This document shows, one piece after another, positions 6,989-15,665 of a stretch of 64,000 bases of DNA (the first letter of the stretch is position 1; each line of letters begins with the position of its first letter). The stretch is from an uncultured Clostridia bacterium. Lineage in GTDB: Bacteria > Bacillota > Clostridia > Oscillospirales > Acutalibacteraceae. The notes beneath the pieces were generated by a model. The model was not told where the DNA came from, searched no databases, and saw only the letters and a list, made by a program, of their open reading frames with translations. Where the stretch lies: NCBI GenBank assembly GCA_946484175.1, contig CAMLSX010000005.1, positions 1 through 64,000 on the forward strand, given 5' to 3'. The position numbers and the translations under genes were made by a program.

Positions 6989-8506
6989 TTAATTATCTCG
7001 AAGGCCAAAAAACTCGTTCCTGTCAAAGCCAAGATATTCCTGTTTTGGTAGGAGACGCGGAACAATTTCTATTTTGAGAATTTCGTTCCCGCTCACCTGT
7101 ACACGAATCTTATAACTTCCGTCTTTGTTCTCAATTATCCCATGAGAACAGGAAGGTTCAGCCATACTTTTCAAAACGGATACCTGTTTTTCAGTAAGGC
7201 TTCTGGGCATCCCCATATCATACCATGCCTGTTCTGGATTTCCAAAAACCTCATTAACCCATTCTTCTGTAAAAAATGCCCTTTCTGTCCAAGCAGGCAG
7301 GTTCATTTCCTTCACATAAGCATCTGGAGCAGAAGCACCGTCACGAGGATCATAAAAACTCCAGGCCAGAATCACATAACGCTCTTTATCTGCCGTAACA
7401 ATCATCTGTTCATCCCGATACAGGAGCTCCTTTCCTGCTTCTGAGAAAAAGCGAAATGTATGAAAGGTTGGTTTTTTGATTCCATTGAGTGCTATCAGTC
7501 CAAATCCGCCTGCAAATGGTGCTTTTGGAACATCGCTTTCCTCAAAAACATCACTGAATGTCCAATAGGAATAAGAATCGGCATATTCACCGGCTTCGCT
7601 GAGAATTCTCGCAATATATCCTGCATTAAATACGCTATCATGAACCGGACAGAGCGGTGTATAAGAGCTGTTGAACTCTGTGATATGTAAAGGCAAATCT
7701 TTCGTTAATGGATAGCGCGCCATAATCTCTCTGGTCTCTTTTAATTCTTCTATCATGACGCGCGGATCACGCATCGTATGGTAAACATAATGCCCTGCAT
7801 CACGAGGAGAGTCCGCTGTATAGCAATGCCTAGTTACAAAATCCAATGGGACATGGTTTTGGCTGCAAAATTCAAAAAATGAGGTCATCCAATGCTCCAC
7901 GTCTACACCGCAAATAGCAGGGCCACCCACTTGAATTTCAGAATCTATTTCTTTTATCACTCTTGCAGAAGATTCATAAAGCTGACAATAGCCCTCTAAT
8001 CCACCTGTCCAAAACCCAATATTGGGTTCATTCCATACTTCTACCGGCCACTGGCGGACTTCTTCTAAACCATAACGCTCAATACAATGCAAAAGCATTT
8101 GGCGAATGAGCTCTTGCCATTTTTCATCATCTGCAGGAGGGGTAACATTGCCATTCCAATAAAAGATCGTCTGCTTTCCAGAGGCCATTTCTTCCGGCAT
8201 AAACCCCAATTCCAAAAACGGACGAAGCCCATTTTTCAAATAGGAATCAAAGATCCTGTCCAGATATGTAAAATTATAAAATGGGACTGTACGCCCATCC
8301 AGCGAACATTCTCTGTAAATTCCTACGTCTCTGCAAAAAAGTCCGTGTCCTCGAATATACCGAAAGTGTATCGTTTTCTGTACCAGTTCCAAATGTTCCT
8401 GATACTCTTTTTGTAATGCCAGCCCAAGCCTTCCGGTTCCCACACAATCAGTCACATGATTTTGAAACGGAACACCCTGTCTTTCAATTTGCAGGCATTC
8501 CTCCAT
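6989..8506 (-). CDS. xynB: GH39 beta-xylosidase
   Basis: A 505-residue intracellular glycoside hydrolase with no signal peptide. The (beta/alpha)8 barrel carries the acid/base in WNEPN (Glu160) and the nucleophile in HITEFNSS (Glu277). These positions match those known for the Thermoanaerobacterium GH39 beta-xylosidase. A beta-sandwich follows from about residue 350. It cleaves short xylo-oligosaccharides to xylose with retention. AGGAGG lies 10 bases before the ATG and the gene starts 39 bases after the GH8 stop. It is the last gene of the transporter-GH8-GH39 operon, so it probably finishes degradation of imported oligomers. Other GH39 specificities (for example alpha-L-iduronidase) are unlikely in this context. 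Confidence 0.92.
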   Translation of the reverse strand: MEECLQIERQGVPFQNHVTDCVGTGRLGLALQKEYQEHLELVQKTIHFRYIRGHGLFCRDVGIYRECSLDGRTVPFYNFTYLDRIFDSYLKNGLRPFLELGFMPEEMASGKQTIFYWNGNVTPPADDEKWQELIRQMLLHCIERYGLEEVRQWPVEVWNEPNIGFWTGGLEGYCQLYESSARVIKEIDSEIQVGGPAICGVDVEHWMTSFFEFCSQNHVPLDFVTRHCYTADSPRDAGHYVYHTMRDPRVMIEELKETREIMARYPLTKDLPLHITEFNSSYTPLCPVHDSVFNAGYIARILSEAGEYADSYSYWTFSDVFEESDVPKAPFAGGFGLIALNGIKKPTFHTFRFFSEAGKELLYRDEQMIVTADKERYVILAWSFYDPRDGASAPDAYVKEMNLPAWTERAFFTEEWVNEVFGNPEQAWYDMGMPRSLTEKQVSVLKSMAEPSCSHGIIENKDGSYKIRVQVSGNEILKIEIVPRLLPKQEYLGFDRNEFFGLRDN

Positions 8507-8545
8507 AATACAGTCAAACCTCCTCCCGGATATTCACTCTCAATC

Positions 8546-9694
8546 TCACCACACGCGGTAATTTCCACTCAAAGCCAGAAGGGCAAAGAAATACAGGCAG
8601 TTGTCGTAGTATCTGCGGTCACCCGTGCGCAGAGGTGTATTCCAAAATTTCCGTACACATTCTTCCGCATAAGGGCCTCGTGCAGCAAGAGACGCTTCTG
8701 CATTCGTGGCTACAATAGCAACTGGATGCAGTGCCTTTATATTTTCAACCGGCGTACCATCGATCAAATAGACACCGTCTGTGCGCCCACCCTCGGTTTC
8801 GCAGAAAAATCGCTGAATCTTATCCGCGTTTTCACATTGCCACTCATCCACGCCAAACCAGGAATAATCCATCCCGATATTGGCTGCTGTACGATAAGCA
8901 TCGCTGTAAAACCAATCATGCCGCCCTCCGAACTGTTCTGGAGGTGTGATTCTGGGACTTCCATCATAATTTGCATACTCTGCACTCAGACCTGTTACCG
9001 GATGGCATGCACGGTGCAGATATTCCCGGCTGGCTTGGGCTGCCTCTTTCCAGAATGCACGGTCTTCTTCATTGGCCCACAACCCAAACAGATCATAAAA
9101 ATGAGGCAAATGATACGACGGGTCTGAAAAATCGCAGTTTGTAATAAAGCGAATCAATTTGTTTTGCGGATCCCACATCGGCTGACCAGTGCCCGGATTT
9201 TCCCCTTTATGCACACAGTCATGCAAAAGATTTCGAGCTTCTTGGGAATAATTGAAAATCCCTTCTCCATCCCCCCAACGATGAGAAGCAAAGAAAAGAG
9301 CCATCGCATAGTACTCTTCTCCATCCGGCGCAGGCCCCCATGCATTTTTCTCGCCATTTGTCTGACATGACCAGGCGAAATATCCCGCATTTTCCCCTTC
9401 TGTCATATACATGTGGGTCTTGGACCATTTCCAAATCCGATCGAACTCTTCTTTACGGTTCATCTGTACACACATCATCATGCCATAAGACATTCCCTCT
9501 GTGCGCACATCATGATTTCCGGTGTCTTCCATATATCCCATACCATCCTCAGTGGGATGGTAAAATCGCTCTTCCTCGGAACCATAAAAAATGGTTTGGA
9601 AAGCATCCTGGATTTTATGCTCAATTTCTTCCTGTGAATAGCCGAGCTCTGCGAAAACATTGCGATATTTTCCGGTATAAAAAGATCCCTTCAT
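8546..9694 (-). CDS. GH8 reducing-end xylose-releasing exo-oligoxylanase
   Basis: A 382-residue protein of the Rex type (EC 3.2.1.156). The (alpha/alpha)6 barrel shows DVRTEGMSYGMM (acid Glu66) and WFYSDAYR (Asp265 at the base position). It is cytoplasmic, with no signal sequence. A longer in-frame upstream start is rejected because AGGAGGAAC lies 5-7 bases before the ATG at 9694. Rex enzymes remove xylose from the reducing end of xylo-oligomers of three or more units. They complement GH39, which attacks the non-reducing end. The two neighbours make a complete intracellular route. An endo-acting GH8 (cellulase, chitosanase) is less likely because those are normally secreted. Confidence 0.9.
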   Translation of the reverse strand: MKGSFYTGKYRNVFAELGYSQEEIEHKIQDAFQTIFYGSEEERFYHPTEDGMGYMEDTGNHDVRTEGMSYGMMMCVQMNRKEEFDRIWKWSKTHMYMTEGENAGYFAWSCQTNGEKNAWGPAPDGEEYYAMALFFASHRWGDGEGIFNYSQEARNLLHDCVHKGENPGTGQPMWDPQNKLIRFITNCDFSDPSYHLPHFYDLFGLWANEEDRAFWKEAAQASREYLHRACHPVTGLSAEYANYDGSPRITPPEQFGGRHDWFYSDAYRTAANIGMDYSWFGVDEWQCENADKIQRFFCETEGGRTDGVYLIDGTPVENIKALHPVAIVATNAEASLAARGPYAEECVRKFWNTPLRTGDRRYYDNCLYFFALLALSGNYRVW

Positions 9695-9728
9695 ACGAAG
9701 TTCCTCCTGTAAAATAAGTATCATTATT

Positions 9729-9771
9729 AATTTCAGGCAACACCAGCGCACTCGTGATGTTGCCTGAAATT
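9729..9771 (-). terminator. Intercistronic hairpin between permease and GH8 genes
   Basis: A 14-bp perfect stem (AATTTCAGGCAACA with its complement) and 15-base loop. The minus-strand continuation is TAATAATG, a weak T-run, so it probably acts as a partial terminator or mRNA stabiliser that lowers enzyme expression relative to transport. Confidence 0.6.
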
Positions 9772-9781
9772 TGATTCTGGA

Positions 9782-10705
9782 TTATTCTTTTACACCGCCG
9801 ATTGTCAAACCTGCTACAAAATATCTTTGCAGGAACGGATACAGACAGATAATCGGAACCATGGTGATAATGGTAGCTGCTGCACGGATGGAAGTGGGGG
9901 TAACCGCACCAGCCTGCGCATGCTGCATAGTATCCGCGTTGGCTCCCTGTGAAGTTACGGAGGAAAGCAGCTTCATCAGCTCATATTGTAAGGTAGTAAA
10001 TTCAGGGCTCATGCGATTGTATAGCATGGCATCAAACCAGGAGTTCCACTGTCCAACAGCAATAAACAGCGCAACCGTTGCATATACCGGCATGCAGAGC
10101 GGTGAAATAATTTTAAAGAAAATGGTCATATATCCAGCACCATCCAGTTGTGCTGATTCTTCCAGGCTGTCAGGAATTCCGACCATATAGGTTCTCATCA
10201 CCAGCATATTAAATGCGCTGACCATTCCAGGAACAATATAAACCCAAAAGCTGTTGGTCAGTCCGAGTGATTTGTACAAAAGGAAAATAGGAATCATGCC
10301 GCCGTTGACATACATGGTAATTACCCAGAAGAGCGACAGTTGACTTTTGAACAGGAAGCGCTTTCGGCTGACGATAAAAGCCAGAAGCGCATTGGCAGCC
10401 AGTGCCGTGATGGTTCCCAACACGGTACGAAGAACAGAAATATATGTACCGGTAATCAGGTTATCTTTTTGCAGAACTGTAATATAGTTTTGCAGTGACC
10501 ATTTGCGGGGCCACAAGTAAATGCCGCCTCTTAAAGCATCTGTACCATCATTAAAGGAGACAGCCAGTGTATTGAGAACAGGATACAGAGTGACAATCAC
10601 GAACAGAATCATAATAATTGTGTTGCATATTACAAATATTGTATTAGCTGCCGATGCACTCTGTTTGGGTTGCGAAACAGATATCACCACATCATTTTTT
10701 TTCAT
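9782..10705 (-). CDS. lplC: Carbohydrate ABC transporter permease, LplC/YtcP type
   Basis: A 307-residue inner-membrane permease with six predicted helices and the EAA-loop signature (ESAQLDGAGYMTIFFKIISPL, about 205-225). The extended first loop (TLAVSFNDGTDALRGGIYLWP) and the C-terminal YFVAGLTIGGVKE are hallmarks of the LplC subgroup of CUT1 importers. It lies 20 bases after the partner permease gene and has its own AGGAGG. No ATP-binding subunit is encoded nearby. As with other CUT1 systems, a shared MsmX-type ATPase elsewhere is expected. The substrate is inferred to be xylo-oligosaccharide from the enzymes downstream. Confidence 0.92.
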   Translation of the reverse strand: MKKNDVVISVSQPKQSASAANTIFVICNTIIMILFVIVTLYPVLNTLAVSFNDGTDALRGGIYLWPRKWSLQNYITVLQKDNLITGTYISVLRTVLGTITALAANALLAFIVSRKRFLFKSQLSLFWVITMYVNGGMIPIFLLYKSLGLTNSFWVYIVPGMVSAFNMLVMRTYMVGIPDSLEESAQLDGAGYMTIFFKIISPLCMPVYATVALFIAVGQWNSWFDAMLYNRMSPEFTTLQYELMKLLSSVTSQGANADTMQHAQAGAVTPTSIRAAATIITMVPIICLYPFLQRYFVAGLTIGGVKE

Positions 10706-10725
10706 ACTGCTTTTCGCCTCCTTTT

Positions 10726-11658
10726 TTAGAATAGCCGCTCGCCGCCTGCCCGTTTTGCAAGCTGATTGGCCACTACAATTAAAACAATGCTGACGAGGCT
10801 TTTAAATATACCGGCAGCTGTACCGATTGCGTAATCATTTTGGCTGATGCCCCATTTCAAAACATAAATATCGATCGTTTGAGACACACTTTGTACCAAT
10901 CCGTTGCCCAACAGATACTGTACTTCAAAGCCAGCATTCAACACATTACCAACGTTAATCAGAAGCAAAATCATAATAGTGGGCATAATTCCTGGAATAA
11001 TGATATTTTTGATCTTAGCCCAGCGTCCTGCACCATCAATGGCAGCCGCCTCATACAGGGAAGGATCGATGGCTGTAATGGCTGCGAGATAAATAATCGC
11101 ATTCCATCCAGTTTCCTTCCAAACATTGGAAATACCTACAATCCACCAGAAGTATTCGGGATGCGCAAAGAAATTAACCGATTTATCAACGATCCCAAAA
11201 TTCATCAGCAGCTCATTGACAATACCGGAGCTTGCCAAAACATCATGCAAAATACCAGTTACCACAATCCAGGAAAGGAAGTGAGGCAGATAGGAAATCG
11301 TCTGCACCATTTTTTTTCCGATTGTCAACCGGATTTCATTCAGCAGGATCGCAAAAGCGATTGCCGTAACGAAAGTAAGTACTAAATTGATGACACCCAT
11401 TGCCAGCGTATTTCGGATAACTTCCAAGAAGGTATTGTCTGAAAACAGCTGGGTAAATTTTTCCATTCCCACAAACTCAGAGCCAAAAATACCCGTTCTG
11501 GGTTTATAATCCTGAAAGGCCATCAGCCATCCAAACAGAGGAATATAGCAAAATATCAAACCGTAAACAACAAAAACAGCAGCCCAGATCATCAGGACTT
11601 TTTGCTTTTTAAACTCTTTCCAGGTGAATTTGGAAACTTGCTTTTTCGTAGAAGCCAT
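10726..11658 (-). CDS. lplB: Carbohydrate ABC transporter permease, LplB type
   Basis: A 310-residue permease. The N-terminal cytoplasmic segment is basic, followed by six helices. It has the LplB-type sequence IPLFGWLMAFQDYKPRTG near residue 40 and the EAA loop (YEAAAIDGAGRWAKIKNIIIP, about 200-220). It should form the heterodimeric channel with the LplC-like protein. It is preceded by a terminator-like hairpin at 11704-11733 after the binding-protein gene, which would make permeases less abundant than the binding protein. Confidence 0.92.
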   Translation of the reverse strand: MASTKKQVSKFTWKEFKKQKVLMIWAAVFVVYGLIFCYIPLFGWLMAFQDYKPRTGIFGSEFVGMEKFTQLFSDNTFLEVIRNTLAMGVINLVLTFVTAIAFAILLNEIRLTIGKKMVQTISYLPHFLSWIVVTGILHDVLASSGIVNELLMNFGIVDKSVNFFAHPEYFWWIVGISNVWKETGWNAIIYLAAITAIDPSLYEAAAIDGAGRWAKIKNIIIPGIMPTIMILLLINVGNVLNAGFEVQYLLGNGLVQSVSQTIDIYVLKWGISQNDYAIGTAAGIFKSLVSIVLIVVANQLAKRAGGERLF

Positions 11659-11703
11659 ATCATTCTCTCCTTACTGCAGAAATCGTGGAGCAATAAAAAC
11701 AGC

Positions 11704-11733
11704 GACGGCTATAGCTGTTACCCTATAGCCGTC
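11704..11733 (-). terminator. Attenuating terminator after the binding-protein gene
   Basis: GACGGCTATAG pairs with CTATAGCCGTC across 8 bases. The minus strand continues GCTGTTTTTATTG, a usable T-run. Partial read-through would feed the permease and enzyme genes. Confidence 0.75.
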
Positions 11734-11744
11734 TGAAACAGATA

Positions 11745-13415
11745 TTATTCGTGCTTAGCTGCTTCCTCGATTCTTCTATCGAGCTCTTCCTGCATTTCCT
11801 TCAGGAAGTCTTCCGGCTTGCACTCATTATAGGCGGCCATATACTCGCTCCAGCCCTTTTCAAAATCACTGGACATTACTACTTTAGGCAGCTGTTCATG
11901 TTTCACTTCACCCATCTTGGTCCAGGCAGTACCGCCGGGGGTAGAAGTGGTCATAGTATTGGAGAAAGAATACATGGGGAACCAGGGGCCGGGAACCGGA
12001 TTGATTGGTCCGCACATCTCAGAATAGGTTTCGCAGTCATAAGCAGACAGACATTCCTGTACATCTGCGGGCAGGGACTTATAGAATTCTGTGGGCTGCT
12101 GGTTCGGGTCAGAGGCATTAATTCCGTCTTCCAGAACACCGGTATAGTTGGGCATATAGCTGTAGGGGCACATATGAGAAGCCTTATAGCTGGCATTAGA
12201 CACGTTTGCCCACTGTTCATCGGTTCTGGTGAATACGCCGTCTTCACCCACTTCATAGTCTACGCCTTCAATACCCCAACCGCGCAAAATTCTTACTTCG
12301 GGGCTCAGCAGGTCATTGAGGAATTTCAGGGCACCTTCCACATCTTTGCAGCTGACGCTGATACCAACACCGTTTGCAACGTTGATAGCATCTTCCGACT
12401 GCCACTGATTGGGGGTATCTTTATCAATGCGAATACCAAGCGGAACAAAATTGCAGCCTTCTTCACTTAATCCCTGCTGCTTGATGGTATCATACACCTG
12501 CTGGAACTGCCATTTCTGGTCAACCATACCCAAAACGCGGCCAGTAGAAAGCTTGGCAATGTATTCATCATAGCTCTGCGTAAAGGACTCGGGGTCTACA
12601 ATTCCCTTATGGTATTCTTCGTTGAGCTTCTGGAAATAGCGCTTTGCCGTATCGGTAGTATTGTAGTCGATAATCTTTTTGGTGTCAGGATCAACGATGA
12701 CAGAACCATCATTCGGATATCCATCGAGGAACTGCGGCGGATTTTCAAGGCAGAAATAACGCCAGTCATCGCACAGAATGGTAAACGGAATATTTTCAGT
12801 ACCGTCTTCCATAGTGGGGTTCGCCTTGTTGTAATCTTCCAGAAGTTTGAAATACTCGTCTACCGTTTCAATCTTGGGATAATCTGCCCATTTCAGCACA
12901 CGGGTCTGAATCCAGAATGCTTCTGCCGGATCGGTAGCCATACTTTTCTCATAAGGGTTGCCAAACTGCGGAATCCAATAAATATGCCCATCATCCTGAC
13001 GGACCTTATCCCACTCGGCCTCTGACCAGAATTTGGTCAGGTTGGGATAATCTCCGGATTCCAGATACTCATCCAGCGCCACAAGTGCACCAGCATCATA
13101 CAGGGCAGCGGTACCATCACTGCCATCAATAAAATCAGGATATTCACCGCCGGCAATCATAGTACCGATTGCTTCAGAAGCAGTCTGTCCAGTCAGCCAG
13201 GTTTCTTTACAGGTTGCACCGGTAATTTCGGCGATCTTGGCCTGAATCTCGTTGTCGTCGTTGATTTCCGTACCAGGTACTGCATAAAATGCAGTGAATT
13301 CTTTGATTCCGCCTTCTGTATCTTTCGAGCCAGAATCACTGTTTTTGCACCCTGCAAACCCCGTTGTCAACATTGCAGCTGCAAGGAGCAACGTTGCCAG
13401 TTTCTTCATTTTCAT
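11745..13415 (-). CDS. lplA: Extracellular solute-binding lipoprotein, LplA type
   Basis: A 556-residue protein with a lipoprotein signal (MKMKKLATLLLAAAMLTT, lipobox GFAGC, lipidated Cys about 22) followed by a Ser/Asp-rich linker and a large type-1 sugar-binding fold. Its length and C-terminal acidic helix (EMQEELDRRIEEAAK) fit the LplA group that pairs with LplB/LplC permeases. It is the first gene of the operon, behind AAAGGAGG, and divergent from the sensor kinase. It probably captures xylo-oligosaccharides at the cell surface. The sugar is inferred from neighbours and not visible in the protein. Confidence 0.92.
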   Translation of the reverse strand: MKMKKLATLLLAAAMLTTGFAGCKNSDSGSKDTEGGIKEFTAFYAVPGTEINDDNEIQAKIAEITGATCKETWLTGQTASEAIGTMIAGGEYPDFIDGSDGTAALYDAGALVALDEYLESGDYPNLTKFWSEAEWDKVRQDDGHIYWIPQFGNPYEKSMATDPAEAFWIQTRVLKWADYPKIETVDEYFKLLEDYNKANPTMEDGTENIPFTILCDDWRYFCLENPPQFLDGYPNDGSVIVDPDTKKIIDYNTTDTAKRYFQKLNEEYHKGIVDPESFTQSYDEYIAKLSTGRVLGMVDQKWQFQQVYDTIKQQGLSEEGCNFVPLGIRIDKDTPNQWQSEDAINVANGVGISVSCKDVEGALKFLNDLLSPEVRILRGWGIEGVDYEVGEDGVFTRTDEQWANVSNASYKASHMCPYSYMPNYTGVLEDGINASDPNQQPTEFYKSLPADVQECLSAYDCETYSEMCGPINPVPGPWFPMYSFSNTMTTSTPGGTAWTKMGEVKHEQLPKVVMSSDFEKGWSEYMAAYNECKPEDFLKEMQEELDRRIEEAAKHE

Positions 13416-13487
13416 ATCTGGTTTCCTCCTTTTTTGCTTGTTGCCGGACAGAAGCTTTTCATCCAGCTGTTTATTATTTCGTGTATT

Positions 13488-13515
13488 ATTTTAAACTTTT
13501 TGGCGAATTTAACAA
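13488..13515 (-). promoter_or_regulatory. Candidate sigma-A promoter of the sugar-transport operon
   Basis: On the minus strand TTGTTA (13515-13510), 16 bases, TAAAAT (13493-13488), about 73 bases before the lplA-like start. The -35 is imperfect, as expected for an activator-dependent promoter controlled by the divergent AraC-type response regulator. Confidence 0.5.
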
Positions 13516-13534
13516 CCGGACAAAATACATAACA

Positions 13535-13565
13535 AATACGGGAAAATTATAGATTTTCCCGTATT
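13535..13565. repeat. Inverted repeat upstream of the sugar operon promoter
   Basis: AATACGGGAAAAT pairs with ATTTTCCCGTATT over 5 bases, just upstream of the candidate minus-strand -35. AraC-type response regulators often use direct repeats, so this dyad may belong to another regulator or terminate stray transcription. Confidence 0.5.
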
Positions 13566-13639
13566 GTCATAAATTTTTTCTGTGTTGAGACTTCAAAAGT
13601 GCTGAAAATCTATGCAAATGTCTTTCAAAACATATCAAC

Positions 13640-13668
13640 TTGACAGATACGCACAAATAGGTTACAAT
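13640..13668 (+). promoter_or_regulatory. Sigma-A promoter of the kinase/regulator pair
   Basis: TTGACA (13640-13645), 17 bases, TACAAT (13663-13668). Close to consensus and correctly spaced. Confidence 0.75.
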
Positions 13669-13677
13669 GTTTTTGTT

Positions 13678-13703
13678 AAATTGTCGATAAACATAGACAA
13701 TTT
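13678..13703. promoter_or_regulatory. Candidate operator just downstream of the kinase promoter
   Basis: AAATTGTC and GACAATTT form an 8-bp dyad with 10 bases between. It overlaps the expected transcription start, a position suited to repression. The regulator is unknown. Confidence 0.45.
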
Positions 13704-13837
13704 GCTAGCAATTTCTACAATTCAAATGGAGACTTCCTGACCTGCAAATGTCACCAAAGGCTACTGGTACAGGGAGGTTTTTCATTATACGGCTCTCTTG
13801 TATGGACAGTCATCATAAGAAAAGTGGTGTTAAAATA

Positions 13838-15664
13838 ATGCAGCATACAAAAAAATCTTTTGGAAACTCCAGAAGACTTTATCAATTTAAAAAGAATTGC
13901 TTTGCTGGCATTGTTAACCGGATGAATGACTTTAAAATACGAAAGAAGCTGTATCTCTTATATATTGGATGTGTGCTGCTTCCTCTGATCCTGACAGACA
14001 GCATCATTATCGCCTTAGTCATTAATACGGATAGGAGCAGCGTACAGCATGAGTTTGAAAATATCGCCAGTTCTGTACAGTACAACCTCAACGCCAGTAT
14101 TGAATCTGCTGTCAGCACCGCCAAAAGTATTTATGTTAACCCCTATATCTATTCTTTTCTGGAAGAGCAGTATTCTTCTGATTTGGAATATTTTATTGGA
14201 TATTGGAATCTCACCAGCCGAATGTTATTTGAAAAAGGCGTAGGGGCTTCTCTGACTGACATGGTAATATACACTACCAATAAAACCGTACTTAACGGCG
14301 GCCATGTTTCTCGTATCAATACCATTGCTTCACAAAAATGGTATCTTGCTTTTATGCAGTCTGATCAGGATATTTTTGTATATCCTTATTATGATGAAAT
14401 CAATTATTCCGGTGTTGGTTCACAAAGAAAAATCTGTGTGATCCAAAAGCTTGATTATTATAAAAACAGTTCTTATGATTTTGTTAAATTAAATCTTAAT
14501 TACAGCCAACTGGTACAATCCCTGATTCAAAACAAATATGATGCTCCCGTCTATGTTTGTCTTGACGGAAAGATCCTTTTATCCAATGATAAGAGTACCA
14601 ATGCAGTAACTGATTTTCAACCATTTCAGTTATATCATCAAGTGGGGTACAAAAAATCCTTTACTGCTTATGGGCAGAATTTGGAAATCTTGGTTTTAAA
14701 CACAAAGCAAAGCGCTTTGCAGATTCTTCAGCGGAATTTGCCTTTGATCCTGTTTTTAATTCTGCTGAACGCTGTTCTGCCGTGGATTTTTACCCAGGTA
14801 CTTTCGCGGTCATTTACCGAGAGGCTGCTTGAATTAAGCCGAATATTTGAAAACCGTGGAAGTGATACACTGAGCAAAATCCAGACTCCCAGAGGTACAG
14901 ACGAAATTGGCAGCCTGATGCGAAATTATAATGAGATGGCCGATACTTTTAACGGCTTAATTCAGACCGTTTATAAAGAACGGCTAAAGCAGCAGGAAAT
15001 TGATATCGCCCGTCAAAAAGCAGAGCTCTTAGCGCTGCACAGTCAAATCAATCCACATTTCTTATTTAATGCTCTTGAAACCATCCGGATGCACAGCCTT
15101 CTTAAAAATGAAACAGAAACAGCCCATATGGTAGAGCGACTAGCTATTATGGAACGCCAGTATACTGATTGGGCCACTGATTTTGTCACCGTAAAAGACG
15201 AAATTGGTTTTGCTGAGGCATATCTGGAATTGCAACAATACCGATTTGGGAAACGTCTTTCCTATCAGATCAGTCTTGAAAACTCCTGCGAAAAATTGAT
15301 GATTCCCAAATTGACCATCTTAACTTTTGTCGAAAATGCCTGTGTGCATGGCATCGAAAGCAAATCGGTACAAAGCTGGATATTTATTCGTGTATATCGA
15401 AAAGAGGATGAAGTTTTTCTGGAAATAGAAGATACCGGAAACGGTATCAGCGAACAGAAACTTTATGAATTGCAGGAACAGATTGCCCACGCCAGCATAG
15501 ATTCTTTGCGAAAAAAAGGCCGTGTCGGTATGATTAACGCCTGCCTGCGGCTGCAAATGATGAGTGACCATCGTGTAAAAATTGATCTGGAAAGTGAAGA
15601 AGGAACGGGTACAATTGTAACGGTACGGATTCCGCTGCAAGATATGGAGGTGGAAAAAAGCTGA
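13838..15664 (+). CDS. yesM: YesM-type sensor histidine kinase
   Basis: About 608 residues. After a basic N-terminus there is a transmembrane helix (KLYLLYIGCVLLPLILTDSI), an extracellular sensor of about 270 residues, a second helix, a HAMP segment, then the His_kinase domain with NPHFLFNAL (phosphorylated His codon at 15056-15058) and an HATPase domain (EIEDTGNGIS, GRVGMINACL). The start is uncertain: 13748, 13838 and 13922 are all in frame and none has a strong site; GGGAGG near 13770 is not followed by an ATG at proper spacing. It phosphorylates the regulator downstream and presumably senses sugar-loaded binding protein outside the cell. Confidence 0.85.
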   Translation: MQHTKKSFGNSRRLYQFKKNCFAGIVNRMNDFKIRKKLYLLYIGCVLLPLILTDSIIIALVINTDRSSVQHEFENIASSVQYNLNASIESAVSTAKSIYVNPYIYSFLEEQYSSDLEYFIGYWNLTSRMLFEKGVGASLTDMVIYTTNKTVLNGGHVSRINTIASQKWYLAFMQSDQDIFVYPYYDEINYSGVGSQRKICVIQKLDYYKNSSYDFVKLNLNYSQLVQSLIQNKYDAPVYVCLDGKILLSNDKSTNAVTDFQPFQLYHQVGYKKSFTAYGQNLEILVLNTKQSALQILQRNLPLILFLILLNAVLPWIFTQVLSRSFTERLLELSRIFENRGSDTLSKIQTPRGTDEIGSLMRNYNEMADTFNGLIQTVYKERLKQQEIDIARQKAELLALHSQINPHFLFNALETIRMHSLLKNETETAHMVERLAIMERQYTDWATDFVTVKDEIGFAEAYLELQQYRFGKRLSYQISLENSCEKLMIPKLTILTFVENACVHGIESKSVQSWIFIRVYRKEDEVFLEIEDTGNGISEQKLYELQEQIAHASIDSLRKKGRVGMINACLRLQMMSDHRVKIDLESEEGTGTIVTVRIPLQDMEVEKS

Positions 15665-15665
15665 T

